64,000 nucleotides of DNA. Origin: Luteibacter jiangsuensis. GTDB lineage: Bacteria > Pseudomonadota > Gammaproteobacteria > Xanthomonadales > Rhodanobacteraceae. Shown here in pieces: positions 46,278 through 56,177 of the stretch (positions within the stretch are counted from its first letter, which is position 1; each line of letters starts with the position of its first letter). The stretch covers positions 868,001-932,000 of the forward strand of contig NZ_JAUSSK010000001.1 of NCBI RefSeq assembly GCF_030812295.1, written 5' to 3'. Below the pieces are notes generated by a model that was not told the origin of the DNA, ran no database searches, and was given only the letters and a program-made list of their open reading frames with translations. The translations under genes and the position numbers were made by a program.

Positions 46278-46682
46278 TCAGGCCTTGGGCGCGCGGTAAT
46301 CCTGATAGGACTTCTCTTCGACCAGGGTGGAGCCGAGCTTCAGGTTGATCTCGCGCTTGATCGCCGCGCGCTCGTCGTTCTCGATGTACACGGAACGGGC
46401 GAGCTGGATGAACTCGTCGTCGAAGGCCTGGGCGCGCTCTTTCATGCGGATATCGTCCTCGATCTTCCACAGCCGCTGGTTGACCGCCAGCAGGCGCGCC
46501 GTCTCTTCGGCGATATCCGTTTCGGAGGCCTTGTCGTTCTTCCACGTGGCGTCGAGCAGTTCGAGCTCGTTGCGCACGTTGGCCAGCTTCGCCTCGTCCT
46601 TGATCTCCTGCAGCTTGATCTGGAGGATCGTCATCTTGTCGAGCAGTTCGCCGTAGGAAACGGGGGTCTGGATGAGGCTCAT
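46278..46682 (-). CDS. DUF6165 family protein
   Basis: A 134-residue mostly helical, charged protein (SYGELLDKMTILQIKLQEI at the N-terminus) of the DUF6165 type, often encoded near lipopolysaccharide genes. No membrane segments, signal peptide or catalytic motif are visible. It abuts the GT9 gene tail-to-tail. Confidence 0.8.
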   Translation of the reverse strand: MSLIQTPVSYGELLDKMTILQIKLQEIKDEAKLANVRNELELLDATWKNDKASETDIAEETARLLAVNQRLWKIEDDIRMKERAQAFDDEFIQLARSVYIENDERAAIKREINLKLGSTLVEEKSYQDYRAPKA

Positions 46683-46727
46683 GGGATTCTCCGGTCGGTC
46701 AGGCGCGGGAGGTTACCAGCTTTGCGG

Positions 46728-48014
46728 TCAAAGGGAGACGAGACCGAACGTGTCGAGCAGCAGCACGATATTGAGGCTGAGCACGATGAGCGAGGCCACG
46801 ATCGCGGCGAGGGTGACGGCCGGGCGGTTCGTGAACACGCCCATGACGTGCCGGCGGCTGGTGAACCAGACCAGGGCGATCATCGGGAACGGCAAGGCGA
46901 TGCTCAGGGCCACCTGGCTCAATACCAGCGCGCGCGTGGCGTCCACGCCGGCGATGACCACGGCGAAGCTGGGCAGCATCGTGACCGCCCTGCGCAACCA
47001 GAGCGGAATGCGGAAGTTGACGAAGCCCTGCATGATCATCTGCCCCGCCATCGTGCCGACCACCGAGCTGGAGAAGCCGGAGGCGATCAGCGAGATGAGA
47101 AAGATCGTCGCCGCCGCGCCGCCGAGCAGCGGTACCAGGGTCTGGTACGCCGTCTCGATCTTCGCGACGTCCGGATGGCTTCCGTGGAAGGCGCCGGCCG
47201 CCATCACCACCATCGCCAGGTTGATCAGGCCGGCCACCGACAAGGCCAGGATCACCTCCAGGTTCGACAGGCCGATGATGCGCCGCCGCTCGTCCGTGGT
47301 CTTCGGGCGCGCACGCCGCTCGGTCAGGCCGGAGTGCAGGAACAGCGCATGCGGCATCACCGTCGCGCCGATGATGCCCACGGCGATCGCCACCGCCGCG
47401 CCATCGGGAAGGCTGGGCACGAAGATCTGCTGGCCGAGGGAGCGCCATCCGATCGGCGCGATGAACAACTCGGCGAGGTACGCCAGGCCGACCACGCCCA
47501 CGAGTGCGCCGATGGTCAATTCCAGACGGCGGTAGCCCTTACCCTCCAGGAGCAACAGGGCATACGTGACGATCGCGGTGATGCCCATGCCCACCAGCAG
47601 CGGCAAGTCGAACAGCAGCGCGAGGCCGATCGCGCCACCGAGGAATTCCGCGAGGTCGGTCGCCATGGCGGCCAGCTCGCTGACCACCCACATGACGTAG
47701 ACCAGGGGCTTCGGCAGGTGCTCGCGGCAAAGCTCCGCCAGGCTGTGTCCGGTGACGATGCCCAGCCGCGCCGAAAGGCTCTGGAACAGCATGGCCACGA
47801 GGTTCGCCATCAGCACCACCCAAAGCAGCGCATAGCCATAGCGGGCGCCGGCCTGGATGTTCGTGGCGAAGTTGCCGGGGTCGATATAGGCGACCGACAC
47901 CACGACGGCGGGACCGGCGAAAGGCAACAGGGCGGAGAGGCCGCGCCGGTGCCCGTCGAGCACCTCGCGCATGGCCGGTTCTTCAGGCCGCTCGGGCGTG
48001 GCCTTCTGAAGCAT
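46728..48014 (-). CDS. mntH: Nramp-family divalent metal transporter
   Basis: The 428-residue carrier has about 11 membrane helices and the Nramp motifs DPGN (in AYIDPGNFATN) and MPH (in GATVMPHALFLHSGL). It should import manganese, and possibly iron, with protons. It lies alone between the DUF6165 and response regulator genes. No MntR or Fur box was identified upstream. Confidence 0.93.
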   Translation of the reverse strand: MLQKATPERPEEPAMREVLDGHRRGLSALLPFAGPAVVVSVAYIDPGNFATNIQAGARYGYALLWVVLMANLVAMLFQSLSARLGIVTGHSLAELCREHLPKPLVYVMWVVSELAAMATDLAEFLGGAIGLALLFDLPLLVGMGITAIVTYALLLLEGKGYRRLELTIGALVGVVGLAYLAELFIAPIGWRSLGQQIFVPSLPDGAAVAIAVGIIGATVMPHALFLHSGLTERRARPKTTDERRRIIGLSNLEVILALSVAGLINLAMVVMAAGAFHGSHPDVAKIETAYQTLVPLLGGAAATIFLISLIASGFSSSVVGTMAGQMIMQGFVNFRIPLWLRRAVTMLPSFAVVIAGVDATRALVLSQVALSIALPFPMIALVWFTSRRHVMGVFTNRPAVTLAAIVASLIVLSLNIVLLLDTFGLVSL

Positions 48015-48152
48015 GCTCAGGGCTCCGCGGTGGCGGCGTTTTCGCCGCTTGCAGTCACCATACTACAGCCGCGCCGCCGGCTTGTTCGCCGGCGACCATG
48101 GCGCGCGGGAGATGTGAGCGCGGAGGCGAGGAAGCGCGCGGCGGCCTCGGGC

Positions 48153-48158
48153 TAGAAT
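48153..48158 (+). promoter_or_regulatory. Possible -10 element of a leaderless response regulator gene
   Basis: TAGAAT ends six bases before the ATG at 48165, so transcription would begin at or next to the start codon. No good -35 element is visible 17 bases upstream. Confidence 0.35.
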
Positions 48159-48164
48159 GCGTCG

Positions 48165-48818
48165 ATGGCCCTGACCTTGCTGATCGCCGACGACCATCCG
48201 ATGTTCCGCGGTGCCCTGTTGCATGCCCTCGCCGAGCCGCTGCGTGGTGGGCGGGCATTGGAAGCCGCCAGCCACAGCGCGATGGAAGCCGTGCTCGCCG
48301 GCGGCGAAACGGTGGACCTGGTGCTGCTCGACCTGACCATGCCCGGCGCGATGGGGTTCTCGTCGCTGCTCTGGCTGCGCGGCGAGCATCCGGACATCCC
48401 CGTGCTGGTGGTTTCGTCGAACGACCATCCACGCAACGTGCGTCGCGCGCAGCAATTCGGTGCCGCCGGCTTCGTCTCGAAATCGGCGCCGGCCGAGGTG
48501 CTGCGCGACGCGGTGAACGCGGTGATGAACGGTGGCACCGCCTTCGCCGCCGCGCGTGCCGAACGCAGCGACGACGACGCACGCCTCGCCGCGCGGCTCG
48601 CACGGCTCACTCCCGCGCAGTTCCGCGTGCTGATGCTGATGGCGGAAGGCCTGCTCAACAAACAGATCGCCGCTGAACTGGGCCTCGCGGAGAACACGGT
48701 GAAGATCCACGTGACGGCGGTGCTCTCCAAGCTGGAGTGCCGTTCGCGCACGCAGGCCGCCGTGCTGGTGAAATCCCTCGACCTCGACGAAGGCGTCGAC
48801 GGGTCACATCCCGGTTAG
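48165..48818 (+). CDS. NarL/LuxR-type response regulator
   Basis: The 217-residue protein has a receiver domain (Asp9/Asp10 and phosphoacceptor Asp56 in LVLLDLTMPG, Lys near 105 in FVSKSAP) and a C-terminal LuxR helix-turn-helix (LTPAQFRVLMLMAEGLLNKQ and ENTVKIHVTAVLSKL). It converges on the hybrid histidine kinase with a four-base overlap of stops, which suggests a cognate pair. The targets may be the dctA and porin genes beyond the kinase gene. Confidence 0.92.
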   Translation: MALTLLIADDHPMFRGALLHALAEPLRGGRALEAASHSAMEAVLAGGETVDLVLLDLTMPGAMGFSSLLWLRGEHPDIPVLVVSSNDHPRNVRRAQQFGAAGFVSKSAPAEVLRDAVNAVMNGGTAFAAARAERSDDDARLAARLARLTPAQFRVLMLMAEGLLNKQIAAELGLAENTVKIHVTAVLSKLECRSRTQAAVLVKSLDLDEGVDGSHPG

Positions 48819-51457
48819 CCAGAGACCATCAACAGCCGGCTCATGACCGCGCGCAAGCGCGCCGGAGCCAACGGTTTCACGAGGTAGCGAAGGCCGGCCG
48901 CGTTGGCCCGCTCGATATCCGACGCGCTGGGCGCATCGCCGATCAGGACCGTTGGCGGTGCATGCTCCCAACGCGCCATCAGCGCCACGCGCAACTCGTC
49001 GCCAGCGACGCCGTCCAGAGGGTCTTCCTGCAACAAGATGTCGGGTGCCTCGTCCGTCTCGGCGAAACGCAGCGCGGCACTCGCACTGCCAGCCGACACC
49101 ACGTCGCAACCCCACGAAGCCAGCAGCGCGGTCGTGGCCTGGCGCGTGCCTATGTCGGCGTCGATAAGAAAAATCCGCTTGCCCGCGAACGGCGATTCGT
49201 CTTCACCACGGACGGCATCCGCCGCCACGGGCGCGCCCTCGCCCGCCAAGGGCACCGTGATGGAAAAGACGCTGCCGTGCCCGGGCCATGAACGTACACC
49301 TATGGCGGCGCCAAGCAGGCGGCCGATCCGCTCGACGATGGACAGGCCCAGGCCCGCGCTGCGGCGATCGCGGTCCACGCCGTTGTCCAGTCGCAGGAAT
49401 TCGTCGAAGATCGCCCGCGTCTTCGACTCGGGAATGCCGATGCCGGTGTCCCATACCTCGATGCGTACCTGACCATCCCGCCGCCGCACGCCGAGCAGGA
49501 CGCGCCCACGTGGCGTGTAGTGGATGGCATTGGACAGGAAGTTCTGCAATACCCTGCGCAATAGCAGCGGATCGCTGCGAACGACGGCCCGCGTTTCCAC
49601 CATGCGCAGGTCCAGGCCACGCGCACCCGCCAGCACCCCGAACTGCCGGGCAAGCTCGGCGAGCATCGGCCCCAACGGAAGCGTCACGAAACGGGCCTCC
49701 ACCGCACCGCCCTCCAGGCGCGAAACGTCGAGCAGGCTCGCCAGCATCTCGTCCTGCGTGTCGAGCGCGCTGCGCACGCGCTCGAGCAACTGCCGTTCCT
49801 CCGCGGCCAACGATCCGTCAGCCAGGGCGCCAACGAACATCCGCGCGGCGTTCAAGGGTTGCAACAGGTCGTGCACGGCGGCGGCGACGAAACGGGTCTT
49901 CGAGCGATTGACGCGCTCGGCGTCGGCCTTGGCGTCGTTGAGGGCCCGGGTGCGCTCGTCCACGCGCCGCTCGAGTGTGCTGGCGAGGGTGCGCAGTTCG
50001 CGCGCCGCCGCCTTGTACGCGGTGATATCCGCATAGCTGGTGACGAAGCCGCCGTCCGGCAGCGGATTGCCGCGTATCTCGATCGTGGTGCCGTCCGGCC
50101 GCTCGCGCTCGTACATGTGCGGACTACCGGCACGCAGGTAGTCGAGACGGCGCTGGATCGCTTCTTCCACGTCGCCGGGCCCCAACAGGCCGCGGCGTGC
50201 GTTGAAGCGGAACACATCCTCGATCGGCCGGCCGACCTGCAGGAGCTCACCGGGAAAGCCGAAGATCTGTTGGTATCGCGAGTTCCAGGCGACCAGGCGC
50301 AGGTTGGCGTCCACGACGCTGACGCCTTGCGGCAGGTGTTCGAGATTGCCATGGCCACCCTGGGTCGCTTCATGGGCGGCGGCCACCACGCTGTCCTGCG
50401 CGGAACGCAAGGCGGCCGCATGGTGCGCGACCATCCGTTCGAGTTCCTCGCGGCTGCGCTGGCGCAGGCGTGCCAGACGGATGCGTTGTTGCAGGAACAG
50501 GCCGAACAGGATCAGTGGAAGCCACCCGGCCAGCACGATGAGCGCCGTGTTCCGGCCGGCGACGGCGGCCGGCCTCGCATCGGCCAGCAGATGCAACGTC
50601 CAGTCCTGCCGTGGCAGCGGCAGGCTGCGCCAGATCACCTCGTGGCGCAACGTGGGCGAGTCGACGCGAACGCGCTCCGCCCCCTCGCCCGCGTCGCCGA
50701 GTGTTAGCCTCACGATGGGAGGCAGCGGGCGCCCGCCGTACTGGCGCGTCTCCTCGATCGAGGCGGCATCCCTGGGTGCGAGCGGAAGCAACGTGCGGTA
50801 CATCCAGTCGTCCGGCCGGTTGGCGAGGAAGACGACACCATGCCGGTCGGCGAGAAGCACGATGTCGTCGCCACGCGACCAGTCGTCTCGCACGTCGTCG
50901 AGGGTGATCTTCACCACCACGACACCGACGTGCCTGCCACTCTCGTCGTCCACGGCGCGGGCGATGAAATAGCCGGCCACGTTCGTGGAAACACCCACGG
51001 CGTAGAACGTGGCCCGGCCATCGCGCATCGCGTCCTGGAAATACGGGCGGAAGCGGTAGTCGAGGCCGACATTGCTTTCCGGGGTGTTCCAGTTGTTCGC
51101 CGCCAGCGCGCGGCCCTGGCGGTCGAGCAAGGTCAGCGTCGAGGCATGCACGGCGCCATTGGCCTTGACGAGCTTGCTATTCAGCGCCGCCGTGTCGATC
51201 GCCGACGAAGGTCCCGAAAGCGCCGCGCGGAGCTCGGGGTCGAGCGCGAGCACGTCCGGCAGCACGGTGAAGCGATCGATCAGGCGCCGTACCGCCAGCG
51301 CATGCAGGTTGAGCCGATCGGCCGATTGCCTGGCGATGCCGTCCACCGCGCGGCGCCACGCCCACCACCCGCCCGACGCCGCGGTGGCCGCCATGGCGGT
51401 CACGAGGGCAAGCAGCCAGAGGATGCGGGTGGCGCGCGGTCGGGGCATGGGTTCCAT
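48815..51457 (-). CDS. Hybrid histidine kinase with CACHE-like sensor and degenerate receiver
   Basis: Of 880 residues, the N-terminus has a membrane helix (about 12-33), an extracytoplasmic sensor of about 270 residues ([20 protein letters not shown] and [19 protein letters not shown] are double-CACHE-like) and a second helix near 310-330. A PAS domain, coiled coil and HisKA with His529 ([14 protein letters not shown]) follow, then HATPase ([17 protein letters not shown]) and a C-terminal receiver. In the receiver the phosphoacceptor position is Glu811 ([10 protein letters not shown]) and the acidic pocket is LIDADIG. The gene diverges from dctA, so a carboxylate ligand is plausible. Confidence 0.9.
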   Translation of the reverse strand: MEPMPRPRATRILWLLALVTAMAATAASGGWWAWRRAVDGIARQSADRLNLHALAVRRLIDRFTVLPDVLALDPELRAALSGPSSAIDTAALNSKLVKANGAVHASTLTLLDRQGRALAANNWNTPESNVGLDYRFRPYFQDAMRDGRATFYAVGVSTNVAGYFIARAVDDESGRHVGVVVVKITLDDVRDDWSRGDDIVLLADRHGVVFLANRPDDWMYRTLLPLAPRDAASIEETRQYGGRPLPPIVRLTLGDAGEGAERVRVDSPTLRHEVIWRSLPLPRQDWTLHLLADARPAAVAGRNTALIVLAGWLPLILFGLFLQQRIRLARLRQRSREELERMVAHHAAALRSAQDSVVAAAHEATQGGHGNLEHLPQGVSVVDANLRLVAWNSRYQQIFGFPGELLQVGRPIEDVFRFNARRGLLGPGDVEEAIQRRLDYLRAGSPHMYERERPDGTTIEIRGNPLPDGGFVTSYADITAYKAAARELRTLASTLERRVDERTRALNDAKADAERVNRSKTRFVAAAVHDLLQPLNAARMFVGALADGSLAAEERQLLERVRSALDTQDEMLASLLDVSRLEGGAVEARFVTLPLGPMLAELARQFGVLAGARGLDLRMVETRAVVRSDPLLLRRVLQNFLSNAIHYTPRGRVLLGVRRRDGQVRIEVWDTGIGIPESKTRAIFDEFLRLDNGVDRDRRSAGLGLSIVERIGRLLGAAIGVRSWPGHGSVFSITVPLAGEGAPVAADAVRGEDESPFAGKRIFLIDADIGTRQATTALLASWGCDVVSAGSASAALRFAETDEAPDILLQEDPLDGVAGDELRVALMARWEHAPPTVLIGDAPSASDIERANAAGLRYLVKPLAPARLRAVMSRLLMVSG

Positions 51458-51562
51458 CCTCGCATGACGGCAGGTCCCCTAGCCGGAATGTGCTATGGGC
51501 TGGACGGCACGCAGGGGCTACAAATCGGCACCGCCCTTTCCGGGCGAAACCGTCGTACCGCC

Positions 51563-52888
51563 ATGTCCGTTCGCTCCGTCGCCGCTCCCGTCCCGCTGCC
51601 CTTCTACCGCCAGACCTACGCACAGGTGCTGCTGGCGATCGCGCTGGGCGCGGTGCTGGGCCACTACTGGCCCGCCTTCGCCGAATCGCTGAAACCCCTT
51701 GGCGATGCCTTCATCAAGCTGGTGAAGATGATCATCGCGCCGGTGATCTTCCTCACGGTGGTCACCGGCATCGCCGGCATGCCCCATCTGAACGCCGTCG
51801 GCCGGGTGGTGTTGAAGGCGATGATCTACTTCCTCGTCTTCTCCACGCTCGCGCTGGTCGTCGGGCTCGTCGTGGCCAACGTGGTGCAGCCGGGCGCGGG
51901 CCTCGATATCGACCCCGCCACGCTGTCGACGAAGGAAATCGCGACCTACGCGTCAAAGGCGCACGACATCTCGCTCACCGGCTTCCTGCTCGACATCATC
52001 CCCGACACCGTCGTCGGCGCCTTCACCTCGGGAAATATCCTGCAGGTGCTGCTTTTCGCCGTGCTATTCGGCATCTCGCTGACCCTGGCCAGCGAGCGCG
52101 CACGGCCGGTGGTGGCCTTTTTCGAGGCGCTGACCGAACCGGTGTTCAAGCTCGTCCACCTGTTGATGAAGGCGGCACCCATCGGCGCCTTCGGTGCGAT
52201 CGCCTTCACCATCGGCCGCTACGGCATCGGCTCCCTGTCGAACCTGTTGTTCCTCGTCGCGACCTTCTACCTCACCTCGCTGCTGTTCGTGCTGGTGGTG
52301 CTCGGCGCCGTGGGCCGCCTCGCCGGGTTCTCGATCTTCCGGCTGCTGCGCTACCTCAAGGCCGAGCTGCTGCTCGTGCTCGGCACCTCGTCGTCCGAAG
52401 CGGCCCTGCCCTCGCTGATGGAGAAGATGGAACGCGCCGGTTGCGACAAATCCGTCGTCGGCCTCGTCGTCCCCACCGGTTACTCGTTCAACCTCGACGG
52501 CACGAACATCTACATGACCCTGGCCGCGCTGTTCATCGCCCAGGCCACCAACACACCGCTCACCCTGGGTGAGCAAGTGGCCTTGCTGCTGGTGGCGATG
52601 GTCAGTTCCAAGGGCGCGGCCGGCGTCACCGGGGCCGGTTTCGTGACTCTCGCCGCCACGCTCTCCGTCGTGCCGTCGCTACCCGTGGCAGGCATGGCGT
52701 TGATCCTCGGCGTCGACCGCTTCATGAGCGAATGCCGTTCGCTGACCAACTTCGTCGGCAATGCCGTGGCGACGATCGTCGTCGCCCGTTGGGAGGGTGC
52801 GCTCGACCGCGAGGCCCTCGACGACGCCCTTCTCAATCGCGCCGGCGGCGACGCCGCGCTCATCGCCACACAGGGGGAACAACCATGA
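51563..52888 (+). CDS. dctA: C4-dicarboxylate/proton symporter DctA
   Basis: At 441 residues this is a DAACS-family carrier for succinate, fumarate and malate. Motifs visible are [38 protein letters not shown] and the [10 protein letters not shown] segment. The ATG at 51563 begins the family-like N-terminus; the long upstream open frame is antisense to the histidine kinase gene. The stop overlaps the next start as ATGA. Confidence 0.95.
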   Translation: MSVRSVAAPVPLPFYRQTYAQVLLAIALGAVLGHYWPAFAESLKPLGDAFIKLVKMIIAPVIFLTVVTGIAGMPHLNAVGRVVLKAMIYFLVFSTLALVVGLVVANVVQPGAGLDIDPATLSTKEIATYASKAHDISLTGFLLDIIPDTVVGAFTSGNILQVLLFAVLFGISLTLASERARPVVAFFEALTEPVFKLVHLLMKAAPIGAFGAIAFTIGRYGIGSLSNLLFLVATFYLTSLLFVLVVLGAVGRLAGFSIFRLLRYLKAELLLVLGTSSSEAALPSLMEKMERAGCDKSVVGLVVPTGYSFNLDGTNIYMTLAALFIAQATNTPLTLGEQVALLLVAMVSSKGAAGVTGAGFVTLAATLSVVPSLPVAGMALILGVDRFMSECRSLTNFVGNAVATIVVARWEGALDREALDDALLNRAGGDAALIATQGEQP

Positions 52889-53901
52889 AACTACTTCGCG
52901 CCGCGTTCATCGCGGCCGTCGTCCTCGCCGGTTGCGGCCAGGCCATCGCGCAAGCCGCGCCGGAAGCCGGCAAGCCGGTCGTCATCGACCTGTGGCCGGG
53001 CACGCCGCCCGGTGGCGGTGGCCCCCGTGGCCCCGAACGTATCGGTCAATCGGGCACCGGCGTAGGCGCCGTATCCAACATCAGCCGTCCGCGCATCGAG
53101 GTGTACAAGCCCGCGCGACCGAACGGTGCCGCCGTGATCCTGATCGGTGGCGGCGGCTATTTCCGCATCGGCATCGGTCATGAGGTCATGCCGACGGCGA
53201 AGTGGCTCGCCGCGCTCGGGGTGACGCCGGTGGTGCTCTACTACCGCCTTCCCGCCGATCACTGGCCCGCCGTCGCACCCTTCCAGGACGCGCAGCGGGC
53301 GTTGCGCGTGCTTCGCGCCCACGCGGCGGAATTGGGGATCGACGCGAAGCGCGTCGGCGTGCTCGGCTTCTCCGCGGGAGGCAATCTCGCCGGCATCGCG
53401 GAGACCCGTTTCGCCGACCGTTTCTATCCGGCCGTGGATGCCGCCGATGGGCAGTCGGCACGTCCCGATTTCGCGGGGCTCATCTACCCCGTGGTGTCGT
53501 TGCAGAAGCCTTTCGACACCACGCGTTCCAGGCGCGAGCTGTCCACGCAGGCCGATGCCGTGCAGGCGTATTCGGTGGAGTTGCATGTGTCCCACGACAC
53601 GCCGCCCACCTTCCTCGCCCAGGCCGCCGACGATCCCATAGCGAACATCGGCAACAGCCTGGTGATGTTCGATGCATTGAGGAAAAACGGCGTCGACGCC
53701 GAACTGCATGTGTTCGACAAAGGCGGTCACGGCTGGGGCCTGGGCGATCCGGGTTCGGCGGTGGCGGCATGGCCGCGCCTGTTCGCGGCCTGGGCACGCC
53801 GTGCCGGCTTCTTCTCGTCGGTGGACACCGGACCCTTCGCGATGCCGGCGGCGGCGCCACGCGCGCCCGCGGCCGACGATGCCGGCCCGGACGACAACTG
53901 A
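52885..53901 (+). CDS. Secreted alpha/beta hydrolase (acetylxylan esterase-like)
   Basis: This 338-residue protein has an N-terminal signal with a possible lipobox (VVLAGC, Cys17), then an alpha/beta hydrolase of the type with [12 protein letters not shown] at the front. The triad is readable: Ser163 in GFSAGG, an Asp near 249-250 in QAADDP and His282 in GGHGWG. Such enzymes deacetylate or de-esterify carbohydrates. Coupling to dctA suggests that a released acid is taken up, but this is inference. Confidence 0.85.
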   Translation: MKLLRAAFIAAVVLAGCGQAIAQAAPEAGKPVVIDLWPGTPPGGGGPRGPERIGQSGTGVGAVSNISRPRIEVYKPARPNGAAVILIGGGGYFRIGIGHEVMPTAKWLAALGVTPVVLYYRLPADHWPAVAPFQDAQRALRVLRAHAAELGIDAKRVGVLGFSAGGNLAGIAETRFADRFYPAVDAADGQSARPDFAGLIYPVVSLQKPFDTTRSRRELSTQADAVQAYSVELHVSHDTPPTFLAQAADDPIANIGNSLVMFDALRKNGVDAELHVFDKGGHGWGLGDPGSAVAAWPRLFAAWARRAGFFSSVDTGPFAMPAAAPRAPAADDAGPDDN

Positions 53902-53924
53902 TCGCCATTGACGAGGCCCATGCC

Positions 53925-55412
53925 ATGAAGACACGCAAGTCCCGCCTCTATCCGGCGATCGCCGCCGTGCTGTTCGCCGGCACTTCCTCGCCGCTGCTGG
54001 CCGCCGAGCATGTCACCAACGCCGAACTGCTGAAACTCATCAAGCAGCAGGCCGCGCAGATCGACGACCTGAAGAAGCGGCTGGCCGCCGTCGAAAGCGA
54101 ACGCCAGCCCGGCACAACGCAGCCCACGGCCGCCAACGCGGCGGTGAACTCACCCGACGACCGTCGCCAGGCACAAGTCGATGCCGCCATCGCCGACACC
54201 CGCGAAAGCGAATTGGCCGTGGCGATGGCGCGCGGCGGCTCGACGCAGTCCTCCGGTGGCGGAGCACGCTGGGGACGCGGCGGCGAAGCCGGCCCCACCT
54301 TCCGTAGTGACGACGGTTTCTTCACCTTCAAGCCCGATGGCCGCCTGTTGCTCGACTTCACCCGCACCAAGGGTTCCGACTACGACACCCGCAACATCAG
54401 CGGTGCACAGATCACCAGCGCCCGGCTGGGCGGTGAAGGCACGATCGGCAACATCGGCTATCACATCGAAGCGGACTTCGCCGACAACGAGGTGGCATTA
54501 CGCCAGACCTACCTCACGTACACCACGAAGGTGTTCGGCAACACGACGAAGTTCTACCTCGGCAATTTCCTGAAGGACCTCGGCACGGAAGGCTCATCCG
54601 AATCCGCCCGCGTCCCCTTCATGCTGCGCAACGCGGCCACGGCGGTAGGCCAACCGGTCATCAGCTACTTCGGCATGGGCGGCCAGATGCGCATGTACGG
54701 CAGCAACTGGCACTACAGCCTGTCCGTGAGCGGCAATGCGCCGAACAGTTCCACCTCCGGCTCGTACACCGACACCACCACCTACCTCACCCGCGCGCAT
54801 TGGAACCCCTGGAAGAGCCAGGATGGTTTCCTGCACGTCGGTGCCTGGTACTACTACGAGAAGATCAGCGACGGCGTGACCAGCATCAACAACACGCCGG
54901 CCATCGCACTCGACTACAACGACAACCTCGCCGTCTCCGCCAGCTCGATCGCGAATCCGACACAAGACCACGGCAAGGGCTTCGAACTCGGCGGAGTGAT
55001 GCGCAACGTCTGGATGATGACCGAGTACGGCAAGCGCACGATCGACTCCAGCACCGCCGATTCGGTCAGCCGCCACGGATCGAGCTTCGCCGCCGGCTGG
55101 ATGATCACGGGCGAGGCACCGGGGTTCTCCAGCCGCTCGGGCAGCTGGAAAGCGGTGAAGGTAAACGACCCGGTCACCTCCGGCGGCTGGGGCGCGTTCG
55201 AACTCGCCGGTCGCGTCGATCACTACGACTACACGGGTGCGCCGAGGGGCGGCACCGGGAAGAGCTACACGCTGGGCCTCAACTGGTACCTCAACGACTG
55301 GTCGCGGCTGATGCTGAACTACATCCACTGGAATACCGACAACAAGGTCGGCAGCTTCCAGGGCCCGGATTCAGGCAACTCGCTGGGGGTTCGCGCACAA
55401 GTGGTGTTCTGA
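53925..55412 (+). CDS. OprO/OprP-like outer membrane porin
   Basis: The 495-residue protein has a signal peptide (cleavage near residue 27, LLAAEH), a short coiled coil (LLKLIKQQAAQIDDLKKRLAAVE) typical of trimeric porins, a Gly/Ser-rich linker and a beta-rich barrel ending in a terminal Phe (VRAQVVF). The OprO/P family lets phosphate or organic anions through. It follows the hydrolase by 23 bp and is probably co-transcribed. Confidence 0.88.
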   Translation: MKTRKSRLYPAIAAVLFAGTSSPLLAAEHVTNAELLKLIKQQAAQIDDLKKRLAAVESERQPGTTQPTAANAAVNSPDDRRQAQVDAAIADTRESELAVAMARGGSTQSSGGGARWGRGGEAGPTFRSDDGFFTFKPDGRLLLDFTRTKGSDYDTRNISGAQITSARLGGEGTIGNIGYHIEADFADNEVALRQTYLTYTTKVFGNTTKFYLGNFLKDLGTEGSSESARVPFMLRNAATAVGQPVISYFGMGGQMRMYGSNWHYSLSVSGNAPNSSTSGSYTDTTTYLTRAHWNPWKSQDGFLHVGAWYYYEKISDGVTSINNTPAIALDYNDNLAVSASSIANPTQDHGKGFELGGVMRNVWMMTEYGKRTIDSSTADSVSRHGSSFAAGWMITGEAPGFSSRSGSWKAVKVNDPVTSGGWGAFELAGRVDHYDYTGAPRGGTGKSYTLGLNWYLNDWSRLMLNYIHWNTDNKVGSFQGPDSGNSLGVRAQVVF

Positions 55413-55479
55413 TCCGGGGGCGGGAGGGAGTCTGGTGAAGCGCGGTCTTCACGTCATGGCCGCGCTCACATTCGAGGGG

Positions 55480-55965
55480 CTATGGCTTCGATGAACCCGC
55501 ATCCGAAGCACCGCGACGCGACGCCGCGATAGCCCGCTCCACGTCGATGGCATCGCCTTCGGAAGGTGCCGGCCAGACTCCCTCGTTTTCCTGAGGAACG
55601 TCGTCGCTGCCGCTCACCACGTCTTCCGCACCCGCGGTTTCCATCAACCCTCTCAACACCGTCTCGCTCCATTCGCCGCCGGTCGTGACCGTCACCATGG
55701 ATTTGCCGAGTGTTTCGGGAGCATCCGGTGTGACCGAACGGTCGGAGGCCAGCCCCCGCCCGCCTGAATCCCGCTGCCTGTTGCGTCCGAGGTGGCTGAC
55801 ATCGGAGAGGACATTGGACGGCGCGTTCGAACTGGCCGGTGAATCGCCGATGCTTTCATCGGTGGCGACGACGATGCGATCGCGGGGCATGCCGCGGCCG
55901 AGCATCTTGTCGACGATGGCCGCGGCGGAGAACTGGTTGGGGAAGTAGCCGGTGACGTGATGCAT
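55480..55965 (-). CDS. YflT/17M-like stress-domain protein, two halves
   Basis: This 161-residue protein starts at MHHVTGYFPNQFSAAAIVDK. It has two similar short alpha/beta segments, VTGYF...KMLGRGMPRDRIVVATD and VTVTTGGEWSETVLRGLMETAGAEDVV. Both resemble the ferredoxin-like fold of heat-induced YflT/17M proteins. The middle is low-complexity and the C-terminus charged. It has no obvious partner; a role in stress is inferred from similarity only. Confidence 0.6.
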   Translation of the reverse strand: MHHVTGYFPNQFSAAAIVDKMLGRGMPRDRIVVATDESIGDSPASSNAPSNVLSDVSHLGRNRQRDSGGRGLASDRSVTPDAPETLGKSMVTVTTGGEWSETVLRGLMETAGAEDVVSGSDDVPQENEGVWPAPSEGDAIDVERAIAASRRGASDAGSSKP

Positions 55966-56177
55966 GGCGATGCCTGTTCGGGGAGAGCACACCGATACAC
56001 CCTGGCCGGTAAACGCGATGTCACCGCGCTGTTTACAGTGCTGCCATGACGCAAGCTCTACGCGGCGGCGCGTCGACGTTTCGCGGGAATGGGATAGGGA
56101 TCCCGCTGCCGCCCCTGACGACACCCCTTTCCTGCCAGAATGGCCCGTGAGTTCTTAGTGACGACGGAGGGTGCACC

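Noticed and set aside
50840-51562. N-terminal extension of the dctA frame
   Set aside because: It lies antisense to the histidine kinase gene; DctA family proteins begin at MSVRSVAAP at 51563.
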